This document shows, piece by piece, positions 16,884 to 25,464 of a stretch of 64,000 nt of DNA. Position 1 is the stretch's first letter, and each line of letters opens with the position of its first letter. The stretch lies in assembly GCA_014647935.1 (NCBI GenBank), contig BMQD01000013.1, positions 1 through 64,000 on the forward strand, given 5' to 3'. Both the position numbers and the translations under genes were made by a program. A model generated the notes under the pieces. That model ran no database searches, had not been told where the DNA came from, and saw nothing but the letters and a program-made list of their open reading frames with translations. Source of the stretch: Planomonospora parontospora (lineage in GTDB: Bacteria > Actinomycetota > Actinomycetes > Streptosporangiales > Streptosporangiaceae).

Positions 16884-17489
16884 TCACGCCAGGGCGTGCA
16901 CGATCAGCTCGGCCACCGCGTCGGGGTCGATGTGGTGGCCGGTGAGCTGGCAGAGGTTCTCCTGGTGGAGCAGGACGGCGGCGAAGGTGACCGCCGCGAC
17001 CTCGAGCCGGGCGGCGTCGCCCCGGGCGCCGGGCCGGGCCAGCTCCAGCGCGAACCTGGCCCGGCGGATGATCTCACCGTTGAGGTGGCCGAGCCGGGCG
17101 CGGACCGAGCCGTGCGTGTCGGCCTCGCGGAACAGGATGCGCCGCATGGCCGGGGAGGCCCTGATCGGCAGGCGGCGGGCGAGCCGGGACAGGGCGCCCG
17201 CCGCGTCGCCGGGGACGGCCTCGGCCTCCGGGGACTCCTCCAGCACCAGCGTGCGCTCGTCGACCAGTGCGACCAGCACGTCGATCTTCCGGGGGAAGTA
17301 GTGGAAGACGAGACCCTTGGGGACGTCCGCCAGGCGGGCGATCTCAGCCGTGGGGGTCGCCTCGTAGCCGTCGCGGGCGAACAGCTCCTCGGCGGCGTCC
17401 AGGATGCGGGCGCGCGCATCCGGCTCCCCCGTCCCGCCGGGGCCGCCGGGGCGCCGCGATCTCCTGGCGCGGTGACGGAGGCTTCCCAC
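16884..17489 (-). CDS. TetR-family transcriptional regulator
   Basis: 201 residues. The N-terminal helix-turn-helix is clear: ARILDAAEELFARDGYEATP, then TAEIARLADVPKGLVFHYFPRK. The C-terminal ligand-binding domain is all-helical and not assignable to a ligand. The GTG start at 17489 has a poor ribosome site and a basic 20-residue extension, so the true start may be further in. It lies 65 bp after the esterase on the same strand and may be co-transcribed with it. Confidence 0.85.
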   Translation of the reverse strand: MGSLRHRARRSRRPGGPGGTGEPDARARILDAAEELFARDGYEATPTAEIARLADVPKGLVFHYFPRKIDVLVALVDERTLVLEESPEAEAVPGDAAGALSRLARRLPIRASPAMRRILFREADTHGSVRARLGHLNGEIIRRARFALELARPGARGDAARLEVAAVTFAAVLLHQENLCQLTGHHIDPDAVAELIVHALA

Positions 17490-17554
17490 AGCCCGACGAT
17501 AACCTCGCGGGCCGGGCGGATTCCATGTCGCCGGGGGAACAGGGCCGTACGCGC

Positions 17555-18613
17555 TCAGTCACCGGCCCCGACGGAGGACAGGAGCATGGGCAGCGCGCGG
17601 CGCAGCTCCCTGTTCCAGTAGGTCATGTTGTGCCTGCCCCGGTAGAAGTGCGTCTCGACCGGGATGCCCAGCTCTCCGAGCCGGCCGGCGAAGGCGGTGG
17701 CCGCCTTGCGGGCCAGTTCCTCGGTGACGTCGCCGAACAGCTCGCCCGGTCGCGGGCGTCCGTCGCCCGCGGCCACGTAGAGGCGGACTCCGCGCAGCTC
17801 GGCGGCCCGGTGGTAGGGGTTGTGCTCCTCCCAGACCCTCCGGTCGCCGTGCGGGTCGCCCCAGATGCGCTTCCAGTCGGTGCCGAAGCAGCCCGCGGTG
17901 GTGCCGAGCATGACGGCGAGGTCGACGCCGGGCAGCAGTGTGTGCACGGCGCCGCTGAAGGAGGCCGCGGCCTTGAACCTGCCCGTCGCGGCGTAGAGCA
18001 TCGCCCCCTGGCCGCCCATCGAGTATCCGGCGATCGCCCGGTCGCCGCCCGCGCCGTACCGGCTCTCCAGCAGGGGCAGCAACTCCTCCAGGTGGTGGGT
18101 GGCCCATCGGGGCGGTCCGCCGCGGCCGCCGTTGTACCAGTCGGAGTAGCTGCCGCACCTGCCGCCGTCGGGCATCACGACGATCACCGGGGCGGCCGCG
18201 GTCAGCCGCTCGACGTCCGACCTCGACCAGCCCCGGTGGTCGTCCAGCCCGCCGTGGAGCAGCCACAGGGTGGGCCAGGTCCGCCCGGAACCGGCCGACC
18301 AGCCCTCGGGCAGCAGCAGCCGTACCGTGGTGACGTCGTCCAGTGCGGCCGAGCGCAGGGTCAGGTCCATCCGGCGGCCGTCCAGCCGCCGCTCCCTGAC
18401 GACCTCGATCCCCGCCGGCGCCCCGGGGGTCCCGCGGGTCTCCGGGGTCGCGCTCGCCCGCGGCTCCCCGGTGGCGGGGGCGCCCGTCGGCTCGGCGCCC
18501 GGGCGGCGCTGAGCGGTGATCAGTGCGATCGTCGCGGCCACCACCAGGACGAGCAACCCGGTGACGGCCACGGCCCCGACGAGGAGCCCTCGTAGCCGTG
18601 AACCGGGTGCCAT
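17555..18613 (-). CDS. Membrane-anchored or secreted esterase of the esterase D / Ag85 fold
   Basis: 352 residues from ATG 18613, which has GGAGG upstream; a further in-frame ATG at 18649 would add 12 residues. An N-terminal hydrophobic segment (LLVGAVAVTGLLVLVVAAT) anchors or exports it, followed by a Pro/Thr/Ala linker. The alpha/beta hydrolase shows LWLLHGGLDDHRGW (oxyanion region), IVVMPDGG and the nucleophile elbow GYSMGGQGA; a distal His occurs near FYRGRHNMTYW. This is the PF00756 family, which includes mycolyltransferases and feruloyl esterases. The substrate is unknown. Confidence 0.85.
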   Translation of the reverse strand: MAPGSRLRGLLVGAVAVTGLLVLVVAATIALITAQRRPGAEPTGAPATGEPRASATPETRGTPGAPAGIEVVRERRLDGRRMDLTLRSAALDDVTTVRLLLPEGWSAGSGRTWPTLWLLHGGLDDHRGWSRSDVERLTAAAPVIVVMPDGGRCGSYSDWYNGGRGGPPRWATHHLEELLPLLESRYGAGGDRAIAGYSMGGQGAMLYAATGRFKAAASFSGAVHTLLPGVDLAVMLGTTAGCFGTDWKRIWGDPHGDRRVWEEHNPYHRAAELRGVRLYVAAGDGRPRPGELFGDVTEELARKAATAFAGRLGELGIPVETHFYRGRHNMTYWNRELRRALPMLLSSVGAGD

Positions 18614-18708
18614 GCGAGCCGCCTCCGCCCGTGCGCCGACCCGGCACATGCTAATCCCGGGACGATCTCCCCGGATGCTCAGGAAGTGAGCGAACGCCGG
18701 GGAATAGA

Positions 18709-19641
18709 GTGGCTGGCATGAGCCTTTCTGAGCTGAACCTCTTCCCGCTCTGCCTGGGCGGCAACGTTTTCGGCTGGACCGCCGACCGGGACGCGTCCTT
18801 CGCCGTCCTGGACGCCTACGCCGAGGCGGGCGGCAACTTCATCGACACCGCGGACTCCTACTCCGAGTGGGTCCCCGGCCATGTCGGCGGCGAATCGGAG
18901 ACCATCATCGGCGAGTGGATGGCCTCCCGGGGCAACCGCGACCGCATGGTGGTGGCCACCAAGGTCAGCTCTCTCTCGACCCGTCCGGGACTCTCCGCGG
19001 CGAACATCCGCGCCGCCGCGGAGGACTCGCTGCGGCGGCTGCGGACCGACCACATCGACCTGTACTGGGCGCACTTCGACGACCCGGAGACTCCTCTGGA
19101 GGAGACCCTGGAGGCGTTCGACGCGCTGGTCCGCGAGGGCAAGGTCCGCAACATCGGCGCCTCGAACTACGACGCCGGCCGGCTGGCCGAGGCGCTGGAG
19201 ATCTCCGACCAGAAGGGCCTGGCCCGCTACGGGGTGCTCCAGCAGCACTACAACCTGATGGAGCGCGGCTACGAGGGCGCGCTGCGCGACACGGTCGTCG
19301 AGGGCTGCCTGACCAGCACGCCGTACTACGGCCTGGCCAGGGGCTTCCTGACCGGCAAGTACCGGCCGGGGGCCCAGGTGGACAGCCCGCGGGCGGCCAA
19401 GGCGTCGGAGTACCTCGCGACCGAGCGCGGCCCGCGGGTGCTGGCCGCACTGGACGAGGTGGCCGCCGCGCACGGCGCCGTCCCTGCCACGATCGCGCTC
19501 GCCTGGCTGGCGGCCCAGCCCACCGTCGCCGCGCCGATCGCCAGCGCCCGCAGCGTCGAGCAGCTCCGGCCGCTGCTCGCGGTCGCCGACGTGAAGCTGA
19601 CCGCCGAGGAGCTCGCCCTGCTGGACGAGGCTTCCCGCTAG
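18709..19641 (+). CDS. Aldo/keto reductase (second)
   Basis: 310 residues, AKR superfamily. The catalytic residues lie in NFIDTADSYSEW (Asp, Tyr), VVATKVSS (Lys) and LYWAHFDDPETP (His). The cofactor loop APIASARSVEQL is at the C-terminus. GTG 18709 has GGGGA five bases upstream; ATG 18718 is an alternative with worse spacing. It is divergent from the esterase across about 95 bp. It is a different subfamily from the reductase at 6351, as shown by the GESETIIGEWM segment after the Asp motif. Confidence 0.88.
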   Translation: MAGMSLSELNLFPLCLGGNVFGWTADRDASFAVLDAYAEAGGNFIDTADSYSEWVPGHVGGESETIIGEWMASRGNRDRMVVATKVSSLSTRPGLSAANIRAAAEDSLRRLRTDHIDLYWAHFDDPETPLEETLEAFDALVREGKVRNIGASNYDAGRLAEALEISDQKGLARYGVLQQHYNLMERGYEGALRDTVVEGCLTSTPYYGLARGFLTGKYRPGAQVDSPRAAKASEYLATERGPRVLAALDEVAAAHGAVPATIALAWLAAQPTVAAPIASARSVEQLRPLLAVADVKLTAEELALLDEASR

Positions 19642-19661
19642 GGCCGCCGCCGAACGGGTGA

Positions 19662-19693
19662 AGGGCCCGGCCGCCCCGAGGCGGCCGGGCCCT
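19662..19693. terminator. Strong bidirectional terminator hairpin
   Basis: AGGGCCCGGCCGCC (19662-19675), loop CCGA, GGCGGCCGGGCCCT (19680-19693): a perfect 14-bp stem between convergent genes. A second hairpin, TCCCCG-TGG-CGGGGA, lies at 19756-19770 on the side of the symporter gene. Confidence 0.8.
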
Positions 19694-19794
19694 CCGGTGG
19701 GACCCGGGACCCGTCCGGCGGTCTTCGCGGCCGGGGCCCGGGACCCGCCCGGTGATCCCCGTGGCGGGGACCGCCGGACGTCCGGTGCGCCGGG

Positions 19795-21396
19795 CTAGTG
19801 CTCGGCGGCCTTCTCCGCGCCGACGCCGGTGAGCGCGCGGACCTCGATCTCGGCGTACTTGGCCGAGTTGTACTCCTTGCTGAGCTTGGTGCCGATCCAG
19901 CCGGCCAGGAAGCCGATCGGGATCGAGAGCAGGCCCGGGTTGCTCAGCGGGAACCAGGCGAAGTCCGCACCGGGGAAGAGCGAGGTCTTGCCGCCCGACA
20001 CCACCGGCGAGAAGATCACCAGGACGAGCGCGGAGACCAGGCCGCCGTAGATGGCCGAGGTAGCGCCCGCGGTGTTGAAGTCCTTCCAGAACAGGCTGTA
20101 GAGGATCGCCGGCAGGTTGCCCGAGGCGGCCACGGCGAAGGCCAGGGCGACCAGGAAGGCCACGTTCTGCCCCTGCGCGAGGATGCCGAGCCCGATGGAG
20201 AACGCTCCGATGACGAAGGCGGAGACCCGGGCGACCAGGACCTCCTCCTTGTCGGTGACGTTGCCGCGCTTGAAGACGTGCGCGTACAGGTCGTGGGCGA
20301 AGGACGAGCTGGAGGCCAGCGTCAGGCCGGCGACGACCGCGAGGATGGTCGCGAAGGCGACCGCCGCGATGATCGCCAGCAGGATCGTGCCGCCCACCTC
20401 GCCGAAGATCTCCTGTCCGATCTTCTGGGCGAGCAGCGGCGCCGCGGTGTTGCCCGCCGCGTCCATCGCCTTGCTGCCGACCAGGGCGGCCGCGCCGAAG
20501 CCGAGCACGAGGGTGAGCAGGTAGAAGCTGCCGATGATGCCGATGCCCCACAGGACCGACTTCCGGGCGTCCTTCGCGGTGGGCACGGTGTAGAAGCGGA
20601 TCAGGATGTGCGGCAGGCCCGCGGTGCCGAGCACCAGGGCCAGGCCCAGGCTGATCAGGTCGAGCTTGCCGGCCAGGCCCTGCGCCTCGGTGCCGTACTT
20701 CAGGCCGGGCTTGAGGAAGGCCTCGCCCTTGCCGCTCTGCGCGGCGGCGTCGCCCAGCAGGGAGGAGAGGTTGAAGCCGTACTTGCCCAGGACCAGCAGG
20801 GTGACCAGGGTCGCGCCGCCCATCAGCAGCACGGCCTTGACGATCTGCACCCAGGTGGTGCCCTTCATGCCGCCGACGACCACATAGATGATCATCAGGA
20901 CGCCGACGCCCACGATCGTCAGCGCCTTGCCGGTCTCCGAGGTGACCCCGAGCAGCAGCGTGACCAGCGCGCCCGCGCCGACCATCTGGGCCAGCAGGTA
21001 GAAGATCGACACGACGATGGTGGAGACGCCCGCCGCGGTGCGGACGGGGCGCGGGCTCATCCGGAAGGCCAGCACGTCGGCCATGGTGAACTTGCCGGAG
21101 TTGCGCATCAGCTCCGCGACCAGCAGCAGCGCCACCAGCCAGGCGACGAGGAAGCCGATCGAGTAGAGGAAGCCGTCGTAGCCCGAGAGGGCGATGATGC
21201 CGGCGATGCCGAGGAAGCTGGCGGCCGACATGTAGTCGCCGCCGATCGCCAGGCCGTTCTGCGCGCCGCTGAAGGACCGGCCGCCGGCGTAGTAGTCGGC
21301 GGCGGTCTTGGTCTGCCGGCTGGCCCAGAACGTGATGCCCAGCGTCGCGGCGACGAAGACCAGGAACAGGATGGTCGACAGGGTCTGGGAGCTCAT
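19795..21396 (-). CDS. actP: Cation/acetate symporter ActP (SSS family)
   Basis: A 533-residue sodium:solute symporter with about 13 transmembrane segments. The N-terminus has LGITFWASRQTKTAADYYAG and the signature SGAQNGLAIGGDYMSAASFL; GLPHILIRFYTVP is the conserved loop in the middle. The closest known family members import acetate, propionate, pyruvate or glycolate with sodium. ATG 21396 overlaps the TGA of the DUF485 gene (ATGA), giving the canonical yjcH-actP order. A CRP-like site lies upstream of the pair. The C-terminus ends in a polar tail. Confidence 0.93.
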   Translation of the reverse strand: MSSQTLSTILFLVFVAATLGITFWASRQTKTAADYYAGGRSFSGAQNGLAIGGDYMSAASFLGIAGIIALSGYDGFLYSIGFLVAWLVALLLVAELMRNSGKFTMADVLAFRMSPRPVRTAAGVSTIVVSIFYLLAQMVGAGALVTLLLGVTSETGKALTIVGVGVLMIIYVVVGGMKGTTWVQIVKAVLLMGGATLVTLLVLGKYGFNLSSLLGDAAAQSGKGEAFLKPGLKYGTEAQGLAGKLDLISLGLALVLGTAGLPHILIRFYTVPTAKDARKSVLWGIGIIGSFYLLTLVLGFGAAALVGSKAMDAAGNTAAPLLAQKIGQEIFGEVGGTILLAIIAAVAFATILAVVAGLTLASSSSFAHDLYAHVFKRGNVTDKEEVLVARVSAFVIGAFSIGLGILAQGQNVAFLVALAFAVAASGNLPAILYSLFWKDFNTAGATSAIYGGLVSALVLVIFSPVVSGGKTSLFPGADFAWFPLSNPGLLSIPIGFLAGWIGTKLSKEYNSAKYAEIEVRALTGVGAEKAAEH

Positions 21397-21722
21397 TCGG
21401 TCCGCCCCTCGATCTCGTGGCGGATCTCGTCTGCGATCGGGTCGATCTTCTTCTCCATGTGCCGCGAGTAGGCCCAGGCGATGCCGAACGTGGAGACGAA
21501 CTGCAGGAAGCCGAAGATCAGGGCGACGTTGATGTTGCCCAGCACCTTGGTGCCCATGAAGTCGCGCGCCCAGCCGGACAACACCACGTAGAGCAGGTAC
21601 CACGCGAGGAAGGCGGCGGTCATCGGGAACGTCCAGGCGCGGAAGCGGCGCTTCAGCTCCTGGAAGCGCTCACTCGCCTGCGCCTGTTCGTAAACCGATG
21701 CGTCATGTTGTCTGGTGGTCAA
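21393..21722 (-). CDS. DUF485 (YjcH-like) small membrane protein, TTG start
   Basis: 109 residues with two transmembrane helices (MTAAFLAWYLLYVVLSGW and VALIFGFLQFVSTFGIAWAY) and polar ends, the standard DUF485 subunit encoded before ActP-type symporters. The only fitting start is TTG 21722, which has GGGAGG eight bases upstream; an ATG nearer the ribosome site is out of frame. The stop overlaps the actP start. A role in assembly or activity of the symporter is inferred from the conserved pairing. Confidence 0.88.
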   Translation of the reverse strand: MTTRQHDASVYEQAQASERFQELKRRFRAWTFPMTAAFLAWYLLYVVLSGWARDFMGTKVLGNINVALIFGFLQFVSTFGIAWAYSRHMEKKIDPIADEIRHEIEGRTE

Positions 21723-21741
21723 GGGGGAGACCTCCCATGAA

Positions 21742-21757
21742 TGTGATCTGGATCACG
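21742..21757. promoter_or_regulatory. CRP/GlxR-type operator upstream of DUF485-actP
   Basis: TGTGATCTGGATCACG matches TGTGA-N6-TCACA with one change in the last base. It is 20 bp upstream of the TTG start, so it probably overlaps the promoter or leader. cAMP-responsive CRP/GlxR proteins are known regulators of acetate uptake in actinobacteria. Occupancy so close to the start would suggest repression, which is inference. Confidence 0.6.
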
Positions 21758-21942
21758 GCTACCGTAGGAGCGGCGGGTACCCCGCGAGGAGACCCCCGCA
21801 CGCGTTCTTCGCCCAGCCGCCGCCCGGCCGCGTTCAGCTGGATACGGTCTGCGGTGAAAGGTCCTTCCCGTGCGCCGAACGGCGAGCGGCCCGCCTGGTC
21901 CGGCCGTCTTCTCCGGGCCGGTCCGCCGTTCAGCACCCCGGA

Positions 21943-22917
21943 TCAGGTCGAGTCCGGCTCCGGACCGTCGCTCCCGTCCCCGTCGGTCGGCTCCGGGCCG
22001 TCGGTGGTCTCCTCGCCGCCGGTCTCCCCGTCGGTCGGTCCCGGGCCGTCGGTGGTCTCCTCGCCGCCGGTCTCCCCGTCGGTCGGTCCCGGGCCGTCGG
22101 TGGTCTCCTCGCCGCCGGTCTCCCCGTCGGTCGGTCCCGGGCCGTCGGTGGTCTCCGGACCGGTGTCAGTGGGGCCGGGGGGCGTCGTCTGAGGGACCGC
22201 CGGGGAGGTCGTCCGCGGCCCCGGCGACGGACCGCCCGGGGAGAGGACCGGAGTCGGGCTCCCGCAGCGCAGCCCCGAGCCCGGGGGCACCGCCTGCTCG
22301 CACTCCTTCACGTACGCCGCGGCGGAGGCCGGGTCGACCTCGACGAGCTCGTCGAGGGCCTCCTGCATCCGGACCTGGTCCCCCACCCCGGCGTATCCCA
22401 CCACCTCGGAACGGAGCATCAGCTCCGTCAGGTCCTCGGACACCGGGCCGGGGAAGTACGCACGCAGTTCCTCGGCCTCGCGGAGTTCCGCGAGCCCTTC
22501 CTCGTAGCGGCCGAGGTTGACCTCCGCCGTCCCTCCGCAGACCCGGCAGACGGACTGGGCCTCCGGTGAGGGAGGGACGGCGGCGCGCCGGCCCGAATCC
22601 GCGGGCACCGGACCCCGCCGGTCCGCCGGCCCGTCCAGGGCCCTGACCTTGCCGGTCCACTCGGCCAGCTCCTCGTTCTGCCCGTTGCGCAGCTGCTCGC
22701 CGCACTTGCGGAGCAGCCGGTGCACGAACCCCGCGACGCCCTCCTCGTTCCGGGCCGAGACGAGGTCGTCCGTCGGGGCCACGGCGGTCCCGGTCCCGGT
22801 CCCGGTCTCGGTCTCGGTGCCGCCGCCCCCGCCGCATCCGCCCTGTGCTCCCACCGCCAGCAGAACCGCCAGACCCGCCAGTCCGGTCGCGGCGATCCGC
22901 GATCTCGGTCTCCCCAT
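21943..22917 (-). CDS. Putative lipoprotein with C-terminal 16-residue tandem repeats
   Basis: 324 residues. A signal peptide (LAGLAVLLAVGAQGGC) ends at a cysteine in a lipobox-like site, though the -3 residue is Gln, so lipidation is likely but not certain. After a Gly/Thr/Glu linker comes a helical domain (about residues 50-225) with TPR-like segments: VNLGRYEEGLAELREAEEL and QVRMQEALDELVEVDPASA. The last 90 residues are Pro/Thr/Glu/Gly-rich with repeats of TDGETGGEETTDGPGP, an acidic low-complexity tail. It sits between two symporter modules; no function can be assigned. Confidence 0.75.
   Translation of the reverse strand: MGRPRSRIAATGLAGLAVLLAVGAQGGCGGGGGTETETGTGTGTAVAPTDDLVSARNEEGVAGFVHRLLRKCGEQLRNGQNEELAEWTGKVRALDGPADRRGPVPADSGRRAAVPPSPEAQSVCRVCGGTAEVNLGRYEEGLAELREAEELRAYFPGPVSEDLTELMLRSEVVGYAGVGDQVRMQEALDELVEVDPASAAAYVKECEQAVPPGSGLRCGSPTPVLSPGGPSPGPRTTSPAVPQTTPPGPTDTGPETTDGPGPTDGETGGEETTDGPGPTDGETGGEETTDGPGPTDGETGGEETTDGPEPTDGDGSDGPEPDST
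21979..22156. repeat. 48-bp tandem repeats, about 3.7 copies
   Basis: Perfect 48-bp copies run at 22021-22068 and 22069-22116, with a partial third to 22156 and a partial upstream copy from about 21979 with small changes. The period is a multiple of three and encodes the lipoprotein tail repeats, so copy number can vary without frame loss. Confidence 0.85.
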
Positions 22918-22970
22918 GACGAACTCACCCCCGTGTCCGGACAGTTACCCTGTGCAACCATCCGGACACG

Positions 22971-24701
22971 TCAGGTACCGCGCGGACGCCAGTCGCCCCG
23001 GTCCACCTTCAGCGCCTCGGGGGTGTGCAGGCGCACCATCGTGCGGGCCACGCCCTTCGGGATCCGGCCCGGCGTGAGCAGTGAGACGACGACCATGACC
23101 AGGAACGCGATCGGGACGGTCCAGGCGGCCGGCTGGGCCAGCAGCGCGCCGGGCAGGCCGCGGTAGGGTCCGCCCACGATCGTGGCGAGCACCGCCGCGC
23201 ATGCCAGCCCCCCGCCGGTCAGCAGCCCCGCCATCGCGCCCGCGTCGGTGAACCGCCGCCACCAGATGCCCAGGACCAGCAGGGGGCAGAACGACGAGGC
23301 GGCGACCGCGAACGCCAGGCCCACCACGTCCGCCACCGGCAGCGAGCGCGCCGCGGTGGCCAGCACCAGCGGGACGATCACCGCCAGCACCGTCGCCAGC
23401 CGGAACGAGCGCACCCCGCCGCGCAGGATGTCCTGCCCGATCACCCCCGCCACCGAGACCGTGAGCCCCGACGAGGTGGACAGGAACGCGGCGAACGCCC
23501 CCGCCGTCACCAGCGCCGAGAGCAGGTCGCCCGCCGTACCGCCGACCAGGCGGCCCGGCAGGGTCAGCACCACCGCGTCGGTGCGGCCGGTCATCAGCAG
23601 TTCGGGGGCGTAGATCCGGCCGAGCGCGCCGTAGACCGCCGGCAGCAGGTAGAAGGCGCCGAGCAGCGAGAGCACCACCAGCGTGGTACGGCGGGCCGCC
23701 CGGCCGTCGGGGTTGGTGTAGAAGCGCACCAGCACGTGCGGCAGGCCCATGGTGCCCAGGAAGGTCGCCAGGATCAGCGAGTAGGTCGAGTACAGGGGGT
23801 AGTCCCTGCTCTCCAGCGGCAGCGCCCACTGGCGGTCGGTGAGCGCGGGCAGGTTCTCGGCGTGCGGCACCGCGGCGCCCGCCGGGAAGGTGACCGTCGT
23901 CTCGTGGGCGACGGTGTGCGGGCCGGGGGTCAGCGTGATCCGCGCCCGGTCGAGGGGGCGCCCGTCCAGCCGGCCGGTGACGGTCACCTCGACCGGCTCG
24001 GCCACCCGCACGGTGACGTCCACGGCGACGGTGACCGTGGTCCGCTCGGCGAAGACCGGGGGCGTCTCCCCGCCCGGGGCGGGGGCGCCGTCCGCTCGCC
24101 AGGCCAGCAGCAGGAAGACCACCGGCAGGGCGAGCGCGGTGAGCTTGAGCCAGTACTGGAAGGCCTGCACGAACGTGATGGAGCGCATGCCTCCGGAGAG
24201 CACGTTGACCGCGACGACGACGGCCACCAGCAGGCCGCCGGCCCACACCGGCGCGCCGGTGATCGTGCGCAGCACCAGCCCGGCGCTCTGGAACTGCGGC
24301 ATGAGGTACAGCCAGCCGATCAGCACCACGAGCACGCTGGCGCTGCGGCGCACGATCATCGACTCCAGGCGGGCCTCGGCGAAGTCCGGGAGCGTGTAGG
24401 CGCCCGACCGGCGCAGCGGCGCGGAGACCAGCACCAGCAGCACCAGGTAGCCGCCCGTCCAGCCGACCGGCAGCCAGAGCATGTCGGCGCCGTAGGCCAG
24501 GATCAGCCCGGCGATGCCCAGGAACGACGCGGCCGACAGGTACTCCCCGCCGATCGCGGAGGCGTTCCACAGCGGCGAGACCGTGCGGGAGGCCACGTAG
24601 AAGTCGGAGGTCGTGCGCGACAGCCGGAGGCCGAAGATCCCGATGAGGACGGCGGCCAGCACCACGACGACGACCGCCGACACCCCGTAGGCGGTGTTCA
24701 C
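22971..24701 (-). CDS. Sodium:solute symporter (SSS family) with extracellular insertion
   Basis: A 576-residue ActP-like symporter. Conserved SSS features: IGGEYLSAASFLGIAGLI near the N-terminus and GLPHVLVRFYTNPDG in the middle. Between them, about residues 205-290, is an insertion of beta-strand type rich in Val/Thr (VTVAVDVTVRVAEPVEVTV), absent from ActP at 19795 and probably extracellular. Start GTG 24701 follows GGAGT. It is the last gene of a series that begins with a LytS kinase and LytTR regulator, so a monocarboxylate such as pyruvate or acetate is the likely substrate. Confidence 0.88.
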   Translation of the reverse strand: MNTAYGVSAVVVVVLAAVLIGIFGLRLSRTTSDFYVASRTVSPLWNASAIGGEYLSAASFLGIAGLILAYGADMLWLPVGWTGGYLVLLVLVSAPLRRSGAYTLPDFAEARLESMIVRRSASVLVVLIGWLYLMPQFQSAGLVLRTITGAPVWAGGLLVAVVVAVNVLSGGMRSITFVQAFQYWLKLTALALPVVFLLLAWRADGAPAPGGETPPVFAERTTVTVAVDVTVRVAEPVEVTVTGRLDGRPLDRARITLTPGPHTVAHETTVTFPAGAAVPHAENLPALTDRQWALPLESRDYPLYSTYSLILATFLGTMGLPHVLVRFYTNPDGRAARRTTLVVLSLLGAFYLLPAVYGALGRIYAPELLMTGRTDAVVLTLPGRLVGGTAGDLLSALVTAGAFAAFLSTSSGLTVSVAGVIGQDILRGGVRSFRLATVLAVIVPLVLATAARSLPVADVVGLAFAVAASSFCPLLVLGIWWRRFTDAGAMAGLLTGGGLACAAVLATIVGGPYRGLPGALLAQPAAWTVPIAFLVMVVVSLLTPGRIPKGVARTMVRLHTPEALKVDRGDWRPRGT

Positions 24702-24852
24702 TCCGGGCCCCCGGTCCGGCCGCCGTCCACCCCGGCCGCCGTCTCCCCCGCGGTCCCGGCCTCCGCCGCCCGTCCCGCCGCCGTCCGGGCCTCCGCCGCC
24801 CGTCCCACGGTCGTCCCGGTCCCCGCCGCCGTCCGCCCCGCCGGCTTCGCGG

Positions 24853-25464
24853 TCACTGCCGCTCCACCAGGTCGGCGAAGTGGCGCTCGTTGCGCTCGGC
24901 CTGCCGTACGTAGAGCCAGGCTCCGGCGACGAACCCCGGGTAGACCAGCCCGGCGAGCAGCGCCCAGGGCAGGCCCACGCCGAGCAGCCGCACCTCGCGC
25001 AGCTCCGGCACGAGCAGGAACAGCAGCGGCAGGCCGCCCACCACGCAGGCGAGCACGGTGCACACGAACAGGGCGAGCCGGAACTGGGTGCGCACCAGGG
25101 ATCGCATGTACACCTCGCCCAGGCGGGTCTGCTCGTCGATCTCCCGGGTGGCGGGGTACCGGGAGCGGCGGGCAGCCTGGGTCCTGGGGCTGGTCACCAC
25201 CTCGCGGCGGGGCCGTTCGCCGGGCCGTACCAAGCGGTCGGCCACGCGCAGCGCTCGGTCGCTGCGGCGCCGCGGCGCGGTCCCCCGCTCCTCGTCGCCC
25301 CCCTCGCCGGGTCCCCTCCCGGCGTCCCGCTCCGCACTCCGGTCCGTGCTCCGGTCCACACTCCGGTCCGTGCTCCGGCCCGTACTCCGACCCTGGTTCC
25401 GGCTCGTACTCCCGCTCGGGTTCCGGCCCGTTCCGCCGTCGCCCGCGCCCCGCCCGGCCGTCAC
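24853..25464 (-). CDS. Small membrane partner of the symporter, disordered N-terminus
   Basis: 203 residues. The first 95 are polar and low complexity with a repeated Ser-x-Asp-Arg tetrapeptide (STDRSVDRSTDR). The C-terminal half has two transmembrane helices (LALFVCTVLACVVGGLPLLF and LPWALLAGLVYPGFVAGAW) and a polar tail, equivalent in position and layout to the DUF485 subunit of actP modules. GTG 25464 overlaps the regulator's TGA in a GTGA, so the two are translationally coupled. Confidence 0.75.
   Translation of the reverse strand: MTAGRGAGDGGTGRNPSGSTSRNQGRSTGRSTDRSVDRSTDRSAERDAGRGPGEGGDEERGTAPRRRSDRALRVADRLVRPGERPRREVVTSPRTQAARRSRYPATREIDEQTRLGEVYMRSLVRTQFRLALFVCTVLACVVGGLPLLFLLVPELREVRLLGVGLPWALLAGLVYPGFVAGAWLYVRQAERNERHFADLVERQ
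25331..25400. repeat. 12-bp tandem repeats encoding Ser-x-Asp-Arg
   Basis: About six imperfect units of CTCCGGTCCGTG within the 5' part of the symporter partner gene; in frame, so variation would lengthen or shorten the disordered segment. Confidence 0.65.

Noticed and set aside
22021-22156. CRISPR-like repeats
   Set aside because: The 48-bp units are directly adjacent without spacers and encode a protein tail.
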